Below are positions 31,828 to 44,500 of a stretch of 64,000 nucleotides of DNA, one piece after another. A model generated the notes under the pieces. That model ran no database searches. It was given only the letters and a program-made list of their open reading frames with translations, and was not told the DNA's origin. The stretch covers positions 1 through 64,000 of the forward strand of contig JBIOUG010000099.1 of the NCBI GenBank assembly GCA_044866775.1, given 5' to 3'. Positions within the stretch are counted from its first letter, which is position 1. Each line of letters opens with the position of its first letter. The DNA is from DASUNQ01 sp044866775 (GTDB lineage: Bacteria; Acidobacteriota; Thermoanaerobaculia; Multivoradales; UBA5704). The translations under genes were made by a program, and so were the position numbers.

Positions 31828-33213
31828 ATGGCAGGGATCTTCAAGGCCTACGACGTCCGCGGCATCTACCCCACCGAGGTCAACGAGGAGGCCGCGCGGC
31901 GGATCGGGCTCGCCTTCCAGCACGTCCTCGACGCCGAGGACCGGGCGCACGGCAACACCGTCGTCGTCTCGCGCGACATGCGCGAGCACAGCCCGTCGCT
32001 CGCGGCGGCGCTCGTCGAGGGCCTCACCGCGGCCGGGCTCGACGTCCTCGACATCGGCCTCGCCACCACCCCGATGAACTACTTCGCCGTCGGCCACACC
32101 CGGGCCGCCGGCGGCATCCAGGTCACCGCCAGCCACAACCCATCGCGCTACAACGGCTTCAAGTTCAGCCGCCACGAGGCGCGCCCGGTGTCCGGCGACC
32201 ACGGCATCGCCCTCATGGAGCGCAAGGTGGCGGAAGGCGACCTGCCGCCGGCGCCGCGGCCGGGCGAGGTCCGGCCCGGAGCCGTCTTCGAGGACTACCG
32301 GGCGCACGTCCTCTCGTTCCTTCGCCATGCAGACGGCGCCGTGGGCGGCGCGGGCGCCGCCGCCGGCCGCCCACTGCGCGTGGCGGTCGACGCCGCCAAC
32401 GGCATGGGCACGATCTACCGGCCCATCCTCGAAGCCACCGGCATCGAGCTCGTGCCGCTCTACTTCGAGCTCGACGGGCGCTTCCCGAACCACGAGGCGA
32501 ACCCGCTCAAGGAGGAGAACCTGCACGACCTCGAGGCCGCGGTGCGCGAGCACGGCGCCGACCTGGGCGTCGCCTTCGACGGCGACGCCGACCGCGCCGC
32601 CTTCGTCGACGAGCACGGCCGCCCGGTGGGGAGCGACCTGATGACCGGCTTGATCGGCGGCGAGCTGCTGGCGCGGGCGCCGGGGAGCGCGGTGGTGTAC
32701 GACCTCCGCTCCTCGCGGGCGGTGGCGGAGTACGTGCGCGAGAAGGGCGGCGTGCCGGTGCGCGAGCGCGTCGGGCACTCCTTCATGAAGGCGACGCTGC
32801 GGCAGCGGCAGGGGATCTTCGGCGGCGAGCTCGCCGGCCACTACTACTTCCGCGACAACTACTACGCCGACTCGTCGCTCCTCGCCATGATCGAGGTCCT
32901 GAACCTGCTGCGCGAGTCCGGCCAACCCCTCTCGGCCCTAGTCGAGCCCCTGCGGCGCTACGCCAAGAGTCCCGAGATCAACTTCGTCGTCGAGGACAAG
33001 GCCGAGGCGATGCGCCGCATCGAGGAGCGTTACGCCGACGCCCGCACCGACCACCTCGACGGCATCACGATCGAGTACGACACCTGGTGGGCCAACATCC
33101 GCCCCTCGAACACCGAGCCCTACCTCCGCCTGGTCCTGGAGGCATCCACCCCCGAGGAGCTGGCGCAGCGCCAGGCGGAGATCACCGAGATCCTCGGCGA
33201 GCCTGAGGCGTAG
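31828..33213 (+). CDS. Phosphomannomutase/phosphoglucomutase
   Basis: 461 residues; GAGGGGACC precedes the ATG. Motifs of the alpha-D-phosphohexomutases: FKAYDVRGIYP (N-terminal), TASHNP with the phosphoserine (about 102), DGDADR for Mg2+ (about 251), a sugar-binding GGELAGHYYFRD, and the phosphate-binding RPSNTEP at the C terminus. It interconverts hexose 6- and 1-phosphates for cell-surface sugar synthesis. Mannose or glucose preference is not determinable here. Ends at a perfect terminator. Confidence 0.9.
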   Translation: MAGIFKAYDVRGIYPTEVNEEAARRIGLAFQHVLDAEDRAHGNTVVVSRDMREHSPSLAAALVEGLTAAGLDVLDIGLATTPMNYFAVGHTRAAGGIQVTASHNPSRYNGFKFSRHEARPVSGDHGIALMERKVAEGDLPPAPRPGEVRPGAVFEDYRAHVLSFLRHADGAVGGAGAAAGRPLRVAVDAANGMGTIYRPILEATGIELVPLYFELDGRFPNHEANPLKEENLHDLEAAVREHGADLGVAFDGDADRAAFVDEHGRPVGSDLMTGLIGGELLARAPGSAVVYDLRSSRAVAEYVREKGGVPVRERVGHSFMKATLRQRQGIFGGELAGHYYFRDNYYADSSLLAMIEVLNLLRESGQPLSALVEPLRRYAKSPEINFVVEDKAEAMRRIEERYADARTDHLDGITIEYDTWWANIRPSNTEPYLRLVLEASTPEELAQRQAEITEILGEPEA

Positions 33214-33240
33214 CGCCCGGGCCACGTCCCGGGCGTTTTT
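33214..33240 (+). terminator. Rho-independent terminator
   Basis: A perfect 8-bp stem, CGCCCGGG with CCCGGGCG, a 6-nt loop and T5 directly after it, following the phosphohexomutase stop. Confidence 0.9.
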
Positions 33241-33246
33241 CTGTCG

Positions 33247-33939
33247 TCAGTCCCGGCGCCCGCCGAGGAGCCCCGCCCGCAGCAGGAAGTACAGCAGCGT
33301 CATCAGGGTCGAGACCGCCGCGGCGATGTAGGTGAGGGCGGCCGCGTTGAGGACGCGGTCCATGCCCTCGCGCTCGCCGGGAAGGATGATCCCCTGCTCG
33401 ACGGCCAGCCGCTTGGCGCGCGCCGAGGCGTCGAACTCGACCGGCAGGGTCACGACCTGGAAGAGCAGCACGGCCGAGAACAGGACGGCGCCCAGGCCCA
33501 CCATGTTGGTCGACTGCAGCATCAGGCCGAGGACCATCACGATGTAGCCGACGCTCGAGCCGATGTTGGCGGTCGGCACCAGCGCCGAGCGCAGCCAGAG
33601 CGGCTTGTAGCCGACCGCGTGCTGGATCGCATGGCCGGCCTCGTGGCAGGCGACGCCGATCGCCGCCACCGACGGCGACTGGTAGACCCCTTCCGACAGC
33701 GCCAGCTTCTTGGTCACCGGGTTGTAGTGGTCGGTGAGCAGCCCGTGCGCCGGGACGATCTCGACGTCCCGGATGCCGGCGCGCTCGAGCATCCGCTGCG
33801 CCGCCTGGGCGCCGGAGAGCCCGGTCGCCGACCGCACCCGTGAGTACTTGTTGAACGCCGACCGCGTGCGCCAGCTCGCCCAGAGCGAGAGCGCCAAGGC
33901 CGGCAGGATGAACAGTAGGTAGGTCGGGTCGAAGAACAT
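33247..33939 (-). CDS. YugP-like neutral zinc metallopeptidase
   Basis: 230 residues. An N-terminal membrane helix (about 7-23), the zinc site HEAGH (99-103) and three further hydrophobic segments near 120-145, 150-170 and 205-225 match the YugP family of membrane-embedded zinc peptidases. The segment YQSPSVAAIGVACHEAGHAI is typical. Another family feature, EFDASARAKRLA, supplies the likely third zinc ligand. The substrate is unknown. It ends just past the terminator of the converging phosphohexomutase gene and lies 43 nt downstream of the UPF0182 gene, so the two may form a unit. Confidence 0.88.
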   Translation of the reverse strand: MFFDPTYLLFILPALALSLWASWRTRSAFNKYSRVRSATGLSGAQAAQRMLERAGIRDVEIVPAHGLLTDHYNPVTKKLALSEGVYQSPSVAAIGVACHEAGHAIQHAVGYKPLWLRSALVPTANIGSSVGYIVMVLGLMLQSTNMVGLGAVLFSAVLLFQVVTLPVEFDASARAKRLAVEQGIILPGEREGMDRVLNAAALTYIAAAVSTLMTLLYFLLRAGLLGGRRD

Positions 33940-33982
33940 TCAGTCCTCCCTCGTCCCATCGTAACAGTCCGCCGGCCACCCC

Positions 33983-36787
<2,805 letters not shown>

Positions 36788-36887
36788 GGGGCGACGGTAT
36801 CACCGGACCCGCAGCGGACAGGCTGCGGCCACCGCGCGGAGCGCGGTCGACGGCCGCAGTAGAGTACCCGCCGGAGGAGGAGATGCC

Positions 36888-37619
36888 ATGACCGAGCCAG
36901 GGGCGGTGCGCGTTGCGGTGGTCACGGGCGGCAGCCGCGGCATCGGCCGGGCGATCGTCGAGGCGCTGCTCGGCGAGAGGTGGCGGGTGTACTTCTGCAG
37001 CCGCAGCGCCGAGTCGGTGGCGGGCGCCGAGCGCGAGCTGGCGGAGGGGTTTCCCGGCGCGGTGCGCGGCAAGGCCGTGGACGTGAGCCGCCAGGAGGAG
37101 GTCGACGCCTTCGCCGCCTGGGTGCTCGGCGAGGAAGCCAGGCGGGTGGACTGCCTGGTCAACAACGCCGGCCGCGGGCTGTTCGGGGCGGTCGACGAGC
37201 TCTCGGGCGACGATTGGCGCGAGGTCATCGACACCAACCTCTCCGGCCCCTTCTACTGCGTGCGCGCCTTCGCGCCGGCGATGAAGAAGCGCGGCGGCGG
37301 CTGGATCTTCAACATCGCCTCGCTCGCCGGTAAGAACCCCTTCGCCGGCGGGGCGGCCTACAACGCCAGCAAGTTCGGCCTGGTGGGGTTCTCCGAGGCC
37401 GCGATGCTCGACCTGCGCCAGCACGGCGTGCGGGTGGCCTCGATCCTGCCGGGGAGCGTCGACACCTCGTTCCGCCACGGCCACGGCCGCAGCAGCGAGG
37501 GCGGCTGGATGCTGGCGCCGGAGGACGTGGCGAAGATGCTCCTCCACCTCCTCACCTACCCCGAGCGCGCGCTGCCGAGCCTGGTGGAGATGCGCCCGAG
37601 CCGGCCGCCGAAGCGCTAG
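36888..37619 (+). CDS. Short-chain dehydrogenase/reductase
   Basis: 243 residues from the ATG at 36888, which has GGAGGAGG about 8 nt upstream. Classical SDR motifs are TGGSRGIG for NAD(P) binding (about 14-21), NNAG (about 95), a catalytic Ser in NIASLAG, and YNASK (about 165-169). The Arg after the first strand (CSRSAESV) favours NADP(H). The substrate is not predictable. Its promoter region is shared with the divergent UPF0182 gene (100 nt between start codons). Confidence 0.9.
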   Translation: MTEPGAVRVAVVTGGSRGIGRAIVEALLGERWRVYFCSRSAESVAGAERELAEGFPGAVRGKAVDVSRQEEVDAFAAWVLGEEARRVDCLVNNAGRGLFGAVDELSGDDWREVIDTNLSGPFYCVRAFAPAMKKRGGGWIFNIASLAGKNPFAGGAAYNASKFGLVGFSEAAMLDLRQHGVRVASILPGSVDTSFRHGHGRSSEGGWMLAPEDVAKMLLHLLTYPERALPSLVEMRPSRPPKR

Positions 37620-37640
37620 GCAGCAGTCACGTGTCCTTCT

Positions 37641-37665
37641 CCCTCCCCCGCGCAGCGGGGGAGGG
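37641..37665. terminator. GC-rich hairpin between convergent genes
   Basis: A perfect 10-bp stem, CCCTCCCCCG with CGGGGGAGGG, and a 5-nt loop, followed by more G-rich sequence. It lies between the SDR gene and the converging RskA-like gene. No T-run. A TC microsatellite lies at 37748-37762. Confidence 0.45.
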
Positions 37666-37760
37666 CGGGGGAGGGGGTATCGGAATCAATCGGGCGGGGA
37701 ATTAGTGCGAAGGAAGAAACCCCGGGCGGGAGGGCGGGGCGCAGGAGTCTCTCTCTCTCT

Positions 37761-38684
37761 TTACAACACCTTAAACGGCTCGGCGGCCTTGAGCACCATC
37801 GGCCCGGTGGGCTGCGGGGCGCCGCCCTCGGGCTCGACGGTGATCGCGGCGGTCTGCGTCCCCGCGGGCATCTCCTTCGACGAGAGGTTGACCGGCGTGC
37901 CGTGCTCGGCCTCGAAGACGCCGGCCGAGATCGGGGCCCCGTCGGCGATGAACCAGAGCTGGTAGTCGCGCCCCGGCCCCGCCGGCGGCAGGCCCTGCAC
38001 GAAGAGGAACCAGTGCTGGTGGTCGGAGGCCACGAAGAGGACGCCGCGCGCCCCCGGCTGCGCCGGCGACTCGCCGACCGGCCGCAGCGGGCAGACCTCG
38101 ACCGCCGACGAGGTGACGAGCGCCAGGCGCGCCTGCAGGTCGGCGAGCGCGCCGCCGCTCTGCTCGAGCTCCGCGATCCGCTGCTCTTTGCTCTGGAGCT
38201 CGGCGCGCAGGGCGTCGAGCTGCTCGCTCTGCCGCACGAGCCCGAGGTAGAACCAGGCGCTGGTGCCGAGCAGGGCCAAGACGAGGCTGGCCGCGAGCGC
38301 GAGCGGCCAGCGGCGCGGTCGGCGAACGGGGCGCGGCGCCGGCGGCTGCGCGCGAAGCGGCGGCCGCTCCGGGGGGATCGCGGTGCCGGGCACCGGCGGC
38401 GCCTCCCGCGCGGGCGTCCAGCGAAGCGCGGCGCCGGCCGGCACCGAGGGCACCACCTCCAGCGTCTCGTCGCCGCGCACCACGGCCAGCAGGCGCTCGC
38501 GGAGCTGCGGTCCGGGCGCCGCCGGCGGCGCGTCGTACCCCACCAGCCCCAGCACCTCGGTGTAGAGGCGCACCATCGTCTCCGCCGCCTCGTCGGCGGG
38601 GCCCGCCGCGGGCCCAGGGAGACCCTCCTCGAGGGCCCGCAGGGCCTCGTCGATGAGCTGGTCTTCGGAGCGTGGCTCGGCCAT
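37761..38684 (-). CDS. RskA-family anti-sigma factor
   Basis: 307 residues. ATG overlaps the sigma-factor stop by one base (TGATG). The cytoplasmic N-terminal part (about 1-150) binds sigma factor in this family. One membrane helix lies near 165-185 (WPLALAASLVLALLGTSAWF), then a coiled coil, and an extracytoplasmic RskA C-terminal domain (about 220-307) with ASDHQHWFLFVQGLPPAG and YQLWFIADG. RskA-type proteins are released by regulated proteolysis on stress. The substrate signal is unknown. Paired with the ECF factor just upstream; distinct from the anti-sigma-like protein at 17.5 kb. Confidence 0.88.
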   Translation of the reverse strand: MAEPRSEDQLIDEALRALEEGLPGPAAGPADEAAETMVRLYTEVLGLVGYDAPPAAPGPQLRERLLAVVRGDETLEVVPSVPAGAALRWTPAREAPPVPGTAIPPERPPLRAQPPAPRPVRRPRRWPLALAASLVLALLGTSAWFYLGLVRQSEQLDALRAELQSKEQRIAELEQSGGALADLQARLALVTSSAVEVCPLRPVGESPAQPGARGVLFVASDHQHWFLFVQGLPPAGPGRDYQLWFIADGAPISAGVFEAEHGTPVNLSSKEMPAGTQTAAITVEPEGGAPQPTGPMVLKAAEPFKVL

Positions 38685-39286
38685 CACAGGAGCTCTCGGA
38701 TCTGCGGCCGTAAGGCCTGGCGTAGCTTCTTCATCGCCAACAGCGTTCTGGTCTTCACAGTACCCAGCGGGATGCCGGTCTGGCCGGCGATCTCGCTCTG
38801 CGACAGGCCCTGGAAGAACGCCAGCTCCAGGACCTCCCGCTGCTCGGGCGGTAAGCTCTCCATCTCGCGGCGGACGCGCTCGCGTCTCTCCGCGATCAGT
38901 ACGTTCTCCGCCCCCTCGGGGGATGCATGGCCGTCGCCCGGCTCGTGCTGGACCGCCTCGACCGTGCGCTCGACGACCCGCCGGCTGCGCAGGCGGTCGA
39001 TCGCCCGGCTGCGGGCGATGAGCACGAGCCAGGTCGAGACCGAGGAGCGCGACGGGTCGTAGCGGCCGGCGTGGTTCCAGACGTGGAGCAAGACGTCCTG
39101 CAGCACCTCCTCGGCGTCGGTGCGGTTGCCGAGGATGCGGTAGGCGAGGCCCATCAGCAGCGACCCGTAGCGGTCGTACAGATCGCCCAGCGCCTCGGTG
39201 CGGTGGTCGGCCAACTGCCGCACCAGGACGGCGTCGCTCGGCGGTGCCGCGGGGTCCTGCAGCGGGGTCGAATCCGTGGTGGGCAT
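38684..39286 (-). CDS. ECF sigma factor, SigK-like
   Basis: 200 residues from ATG 39284-39286 (an upstream in-frame start exists). Region 2 contains YDRYGSLLMGLAYRILGN and DAEEVLQDVLLHVWNHAG. Region 4 contains LPPEQREVLELAFFQGLSQS and a helix-turn-helix, IAGQTGIPLGTVKTRT. Partnered with the RskA-like gene by stop/start overlap. No recognisable copy of the 7-19 kb motif precedes it, so it acts in a separate regulon. Confidence 0.92.
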   Translation of the reverse strand: MPTTDSTPLQDPAAPPSDAVLVRQLADHRTEALGDLYDRYGSLLMGLAYRILGNRTDAEEVLQDVLLHVWNHAGRYDPSRSSVSTWLVLIARSRAIDRLRSRRVVERTVEAVQHEPGDGHASPEGAENVLIAERRERVRREMESLPPEQREVLELAFFQGLSQSEIAGQTGIPLGTVKTRTLLAMKKLRQALRPQIRELL

Positions 39287-39399
39287 CGTGCGTAACCGCC
39301 GGTGGCGGCTCAGGATAGCACGCACGGCGCGCCCCCGCCGTGTAGCATCGGCGGCGCCGGAGCGGCGGTCCGCACGGTGGCGGCAGGGAGGAGGCGAGG

Positions 39400-39804
39400 T
39401 TGAGCGAGACGAGCGGCGCGGGGCCGACCCAGCCGGCGATCCGGGTGCTCCTGATGCCCAAGGACACCAACGCCCTGGGCACGATCTTCGGCGGCATCAT
39501 CCTCTCCTACATCGACCAGGCCGGGGCGGTCGAGGCGCACCGTCACGGCGGCGAGCGCCTGCTGACGGTGGCGATGCGCGAGGTGGTGTTCCACCAGCCG
39601 GTGTTCGTCGGCGACCTGGTGAGCTTCTACACCGAGACGCTGCGGCTGGGACGGACCTCGATCACGGTCAAGGTGGTGGTGGAGGTCGAGCGGCGGACGC
39701 GCGGCGGCGGGCGGGTCAAGGTGACGGAGGCGGAGGTCGTCTACGTCAACGTCGACGAAGAGAACCGGCCGGTGCCGGTCATTCAGGGGCTGAACGGCTC
39801 GTAG
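39400..39804 (+). CDS. Acyl-CoA thioesterase, hotdog fold
   Basis: 134 residues from a TTG start with GGAGG about 6-8 nt upstream. The hotdog pattern is clear: MPKDTNALGTIFGGIILSYI with the active-site Asn/Asp region (IDQAGAVEAHRH), VTVAMREVVFHQPVFVGD, then an alternating strand VSFYTETLRLG. This is the YciA/BACH branch of acyl-CoA hydrolases. It overlaps the converging thymidine kinase gene by 22 nt. Confidence 0.87.
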   Translation: MSETSGAGPTQPAIRVLLMPKDTNALGTIFGGIILSYIDQAGAVEAHRHGGERLLTVAMREVVFHQPVFVGDLVSFYTETLRLGRTSITVKVVVEVERRTRGGGRVKVTEAEVVYVNVDEENRPVPVIQGLNGS

Positions 39805-40343
39805 CAGCGGCGGCAGCGGGCCTCGTAGGACTCGCTGTCGCCGACCTGGAGCTGCTCGGGGCCGCCGGCGATGCGCTGGCTGAAGGTGGCAGGAGCGCCG
39901 CAGCGGACGCAGATGGCGTGCATCTTGTCGACGTACTCGGCGTGGGCGAGGAGGGCGGGCATGGGCCCGAAGGGGCGGCGGAGGTAGTCGAGGTCGAGGC
40001 CGGCGACGATCACCCGCACGCCGGCGTCGGCCAGCTCCTCGACCAGTGGCACGAGGCCGGCGTCGAAGAACTGCGCCTCGTCGATGCCCACGACCTGGAC
40101 GCCGAAATGGAGCAACCGGCGCAGCTCGCCGCTGTCGGCGACCGCCAGCGCCTCGAGCTCGCGGTTGTCGCGCGTCACCAGGCGCTCGGGGCCGTGGCGG
40201 CGGTCGGCGTGCGGCTTGAAGACCTGCACCTTCTGCCGCGCGATGGCGGCGCGGCGCAGGCGGCGCACCAGCTCCTCGCTCTTGCCGGAGAACATGCCCC
40301 CGGTGATGGCCTCGACGTGACCGCGCGATCCTTCGTTCATCAT
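39783..40343 (-). CDS. tdk: Thymidine kinase
   Basis: 186 residues from ATG 40341-40343 (a second ATG follows directly). Motifs are P-loop GGMFSGKS, DEAQFF with catalytic Glu, the lasso region, and a zinc-binding pair CVRCG with CRRC at the C terminus. It phosphorylates thymidine for salvage. The 3' end overlaps the converging thioesterase gene. Confidence 0.92.
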   Translation of the reverse strand: MMNEGSRGHVEAITGGMFSGKSEELVRRLRRAAIARQKVQVFKPHADRRHGPERLVTRDNRELEALAVADSGELRRLLHFGVQVVGIDEAQFFDAGLVPLVEELADAGVRVIVAGLDLDYLRRPFGPMPALLAHAEYVDKMHAICVRCGAPATFSQRIAGGPEQLQVGDSESYEARCRRCYEPFSP

Positions 40344-40398
40344 CCCGTGCCGGTCCTGCGAATGAATCCGGGACTCTATCGCTTTTGCGGGTGCTACC

Positions 40399-40761
40399 AT
40401 GCCGGGCATGGCCGTCCGGCGCACCGCCAAGCGCGTCTTCTCCTACGAGGAGGCGCTCTCGACCTTTCCCGCGGTGCGCGATCTGACCGCCGCCGCCGTG
40501 CGCCAGGTCGAGTCGCTGATCGACCACTTCAAGGGGCACGAGGAGGCCGAGGAGCGGCAGGAGGAGCTGGAGCAGGCCTACGAGGCGGTGGTGCAGGCCT
40601 GGGCGGCGGAGATCATGGCCATCGGCTGCGAGGTCAAGGGCCTCTGGCTCGTCGACTGGGACAGCGGCGACGGCTACTACTGCTGGCGCTACCCCGAGGA
40701 CTCGATCGGCTTCTTCCACACCTACGAGGACGGCTTCGCCGGGCGGCTGCCGATCAACTAG
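40399..40761 (+). CDS. DUF2203 protein
   Basis: 120 residues from ATG 40399 (or 40408). A helical N-terminal half (LTAAAVRQVESLIDHFKGHE) is followed by the DUF2203 signature GCEVKGLWLVDWDSGDGYYC and WRYPEDSIGFFH. The family is small, soluble and of unknown function. Divergent from tdk, with 55 nt between start codons. It overlaps the converging hydrolase gene by 8 nt. Confidence 0.87.
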   Translation: MPGMAVRRTAKRVFSYEEALSTFPAVRDLTAAAVRQVESLIDHFKGHEEAEERQEELEQAYEAVVQAWAAEIMAIGCEVKGLWLVDWDSGDGYYCWRYPEDSIGFFHTYEDGFAGRLPIN

Positions 40762-41416
40762 ACCCGGCGCTCCTCCGCGCACAGCGCTCCAGGAACGCCG
40801 CGACGGCGGCGACGGCGGCGACGACGTTCTCCTTCTCGGTCCTGCCGGAGGCGGCGCGCGGCTTGAAGGAATGGTCGCCGTCTTCGATCCAGACCACCTC
40901 GATCGCCGGCGACAGCCTGTAGCTCGCGACGTCCTCGCGCGTGCCGAAGGTGTCGCGGGTGCCCTGGATGATGAGCGCCGGCGTGCGCAGCGCGGCCAGG
41001 TGCGCGGTGCGCAAGCGCTCGGGCTGGCCCGGCGGGTGGAACGGGTAGCCGAGGCAGACGAGGCCGCGGGCGCCCACCTCGTCGGCGACCATGCTGGCGA
41101 TCCGGCCGCCCATCGACTTGCCGCCGATCACCACCCGCTCGCCGCCGCCGAGCGCCTCGACCGCCCGCTTCCAGGAAGCGGCCAGCACCGGCCCCGGGTT
41201 GGGGCCCTTCCGCCCTCCGCCTTCCCGCCGCGCCCGCATGTAGGGGAACTCGAAGCGGGCGACGCGGAAGCCGCGGCCGCCGAGCGCGCGCGCGACGGTC
41301 GCCATGAACGGCGAGTCCATCGGCGCGCCGGCGCCGTGGGCGAGGACGACGGTCAGCTCCGATGGCTCGGGGCCGTCGAAGAGGAAGGCCGGCTCCTGAT
41401 CGCTCGCTGCGGGCAT
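40754..41416 (-). CDS. Alpha/beta hydrolase (KANL3/Tex30-like)
   Basis: 220 residues. Features: VVLAHGAGAPMDSPFMATVA, the nucleophile motif GGKSMGGR (Ser about 100), GTRDTFG with the catalytic Asp and DGDHSF with the catalytic His. A complete triad is visible, unlike the 27.5-kb hydrolase. The family contains uncharacterised small dienelactone-hydrolase-like esterases. No signal peptide. Overlaps the converging DUF2203 gene at its 3' end. Confidence 0.87.
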   Translation of the reverse strand: MPAASDQEPAFLFDGPEPSELTVVLAHGAGAPMDSPFMATVARALGGRGFRVARFEFPYMRARREGGGRKGPNPGPVLAASWKRAVEALGGGERVVIGGKSMGGRIASMVADEVGARGLVCLGYPFHPPGQPERLRTAHLAALRTPALIIQGTRDTFGTREDVASYRLSPAIEVVWIEDGDHSFKPRAASGRTEKENVVAAVAAVAAFLERCARRSAGSS

Positions 41417-41535
41417 GGTGGCTTCGATCCGGCGGGAGCATACGCGGGTCGGGCCACCCTCGGCGATGCCGCGTCGCGCCTTTGCGGCTCCGCTCCCACA
41501 GTCTGGTAGGGTTCGACCCTTACGCCAAGGATTTC

Positions 41536-44500
41536 ATGGCCCGTCGGTTCCTCTGGGTCAACGGCCTCGCGGCCGCCGGCGTCCTCGCCGTGCTCTTCGG
41601 CCTCCTCCTGTGTCAGGAGAGCGACCCCTCGGACCTGCTGCAAGGAACGCCGGGTTACCTGCGATCCAGCCGCAGCCGCTTGACGGGCGGCGTGCAGCGG
41701 GAGCCCGCAGCCGACGCCCCGGCCCGGCCTCGACCTCCCGCTCCGCGAGATCTGCAGCGCATCTCGCGCGCCGCCGATGTCCTCGCGGTGCGAATCGCGA
41801 ACGGGAGCTCCGGCGAGCGAAGAGTCGCGGATCTTCACAACCTCGGCGCGCTGCGACTCGCCGAAGGGCGCGCCGGTGACGCCGTCCTCAGCTTCGAGCA
41901 GGCGGGCATCGAAGCGCCGTCGGCGGCGGCTCTCCAGAGCGATCTCGCCGCCGCCTACCTGACGCGCGCCGAGCGCGACGGCCGGCCGTTCGATCTCATC
42001 CAGGCGCTGAGGGCGGCGGAGCGGGCGCTGGCTCTGGCTCCGCGTCTCGCTCCGGCGTCGTTCAACCGAGCCGAGGCGCTGACCCGGTTGCAGCTCAGTC
42101 AGCGCGCGATTGCGGCCTGGAAGAGCTACCTACAGGTCGATCCGCGATCGGGCTGGGCCGCCGAGGCTCGCCGGCGGATCCGGAGCCTGGCACGGCCCAC
42201 ACTGGAGCAGCTTTGGCAAGCTCGACGGCGCCGGCTCGACGCCGCCCTGGCGCGGCATGAGGAAGAGACCGTGCGGGAGATCGCGGCCAGGTTTCCCGAC
42301 CGGGTGCGGCGCCACGCCGAGGACGGCCTGCTCGCCTGGGCGGAGGAGACCCAGGCCGACGGAGGCACGGCGCTAGCTGCCGCCGGCGAAGTCGGGCGCG
42401 CGATCGAGGCGACCACAGGCGACAGGATGATCGCCGATTGCGTGGCAGCGATCGACGGCGCTCTGCACGCCGGCGGCCTCCGATCGGCGGAGCTGCGACA
42501 GGGGCATGCCGCCCTGGGCCGCGGCTTGCGGGCGTATGAGGTGCAGGACTTCGACGACGCCCGCCCGTCGCTGCTGGCGGCGAGAGACGCTCTGGCATCC
42601 GGCGGCAGCCCTTGCGCGGCGTGGGCCGATCTCTACCTCGGCATCATCGATCACTACAGCGTTCCCGCACAGGCGTACCGCGACCTGTTCGCCTTGCGCG
42701 GACGCCTCGCGGCCGATCGCTACCCTGCCTTGGCCGGACGCATCGACTGGATGCTCGGCACCATCGAGGCCACGCAGAACCGGCACGAGAAGGCCCTCGC
42801 CTGGTACCGCTCGGCCCTCGAGCTGCTTCGCCGGGCGGGGAACCCGGCATACATCCACATCCTCGCCGCCAGCGCATATCGCGACCTCGGGCAGCCCGAG
42901 CGCGCCTGGGAAGAGCGTCTCGCCGGGCTCGCCGCCCTCCGGCGGGACGGCGACCTGCGGCGGCTGAACGCGGCGCTCTACGACACCGCCGAGGACCTTC
43001 TCGACCAGCAGCATCCCGGGCCGGCGCTGGACTTCGCCGAGGAGCTGCTGGACAACGCCCGCTCCTGGGGTAACGTGAACGGTCTCGCGGAGGCGAGGCG
43101 GCAGCGCGGCCGCGCCCTCGCCGACCTCGGGCGTGGTGGCGAGGCCATGCGGGAGCTCCGTGCCAGCCGCAGGCTGGCGGCCGAGATCCCATCGCGGGAC
43201 ATCCGCGCCCGCGTCTTCTCGGCCCTCGACCTGACGGAGGGTAGCCTGCTCGCGGATACCGATCCGGAACAGGCGGTGCGCCTGCTCGGGCGCGCGCTCG
43301 CGACGCGACAGAGCAAGGGCTATCGCTACAGAGTCCCGGCGCTCCTGGTGGCCCGCGCCCGCGCCTGGCTGCGGCGCGGCGACTTCGGGCGCGCCGAGAC
43401 CGACCTCCGGCGCGCCATCGAGGAGCTCGAGAGCCTCCGCGAGGAGGTTCGCGCCGAGGATCTTCGGGTCTCCTCCTTCGAACAGGCTCAAGCCGCGTTC
43501 GACGAGATGGTCTCCCTCCAGGTGGAGCGCTACGGGGACGTCGCGGCGGCGCTCGGCTTCGCCGAGCGGGCGCGTAGCCGGCTCCTCCTCGACCTCATCG
43601 ACCAGCGGGGCGCGGGCGAAACCGGCAGCGACGCGTCGCGGCGGCTGCCGCGCGCGCTGCCGGCCGCGGAGATCCTGGCGCGCCTTCCCGCGGAGATCCG
43701 CCTCGTCGAGTACCTGGTCCTGCCGGACCGGCTCCTGATCTGGGTAGTGCGGCGCGGCACCGTCCGCCTCGTCACGGCGCGCATCGGCCAGTCCGAGCTG
43801 GACGACCTGGTTCGCGCGCTGCGGCTGGCGATGCGCCGCCGCGCCGGCGAGCGCGAACTCCGGCGCCAGGGCGCGCGGCTCCACGAGGTCTTGATCCGCC
43901 CGCTCGCGCCTGAGCTTGCGGCCGGCGCGCCCCTGGTCGTCGTGCCGGACCGCTCGCTGATGCAGGTCCCGTTCGCCGCTCTCTTCGACCCCAGGCGACA
44001 CCGCTACCTGGTCGAGGACCACACTCTCACCGTCGCGCCCAGCGCGACTCTCTACCTCGCCGCCCTGGAGCGGGACGGGAGCAGTGCGCCGAGCGCCCCG
44101 CGCGATGCTCTCGTCGTGGGCGATCCGGCGTTCGATCGCCGGCGCTTCCCCCGCCTCGACCGCCTTCCCTTCGCCAAGACGGAGGCCGCCGCCGTCGCCA
44201 GCCTGTACGACCAGGCGGACCTCCTGCGGGACGCGGCGGCCACGCGAGCCGCCTTCCTCGCCCGCGCGCCGGCCCGCCGCGTGGTCCACTTCGCCGGCCA
44301 CTCCCTGCTCCATCCGGACGCTCCTTGGCTGTCGCAGCTCCTCTTCGCTCCCGGCGGCGGTGATTCCGGCGCCCTCTACGCCCGCGAGCTCGCCGGCCTC
44401 CGGCTCGAGCGGACGGAGCTCGTCGTCCTCTCCGCCTGCCGGACGCTCGAAGGCGCCGCCGCCAGCCGCGAGAGCGTCGTCGGCCTCGCCGCGGCGTTCC

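Noticed and set aside
41490..41530. GGTTCGACC element resembling a tRNA T arm
   Set aside because: No acceptor or anticodon stem can be drawn around it; it lies just before the second CHAT gene.
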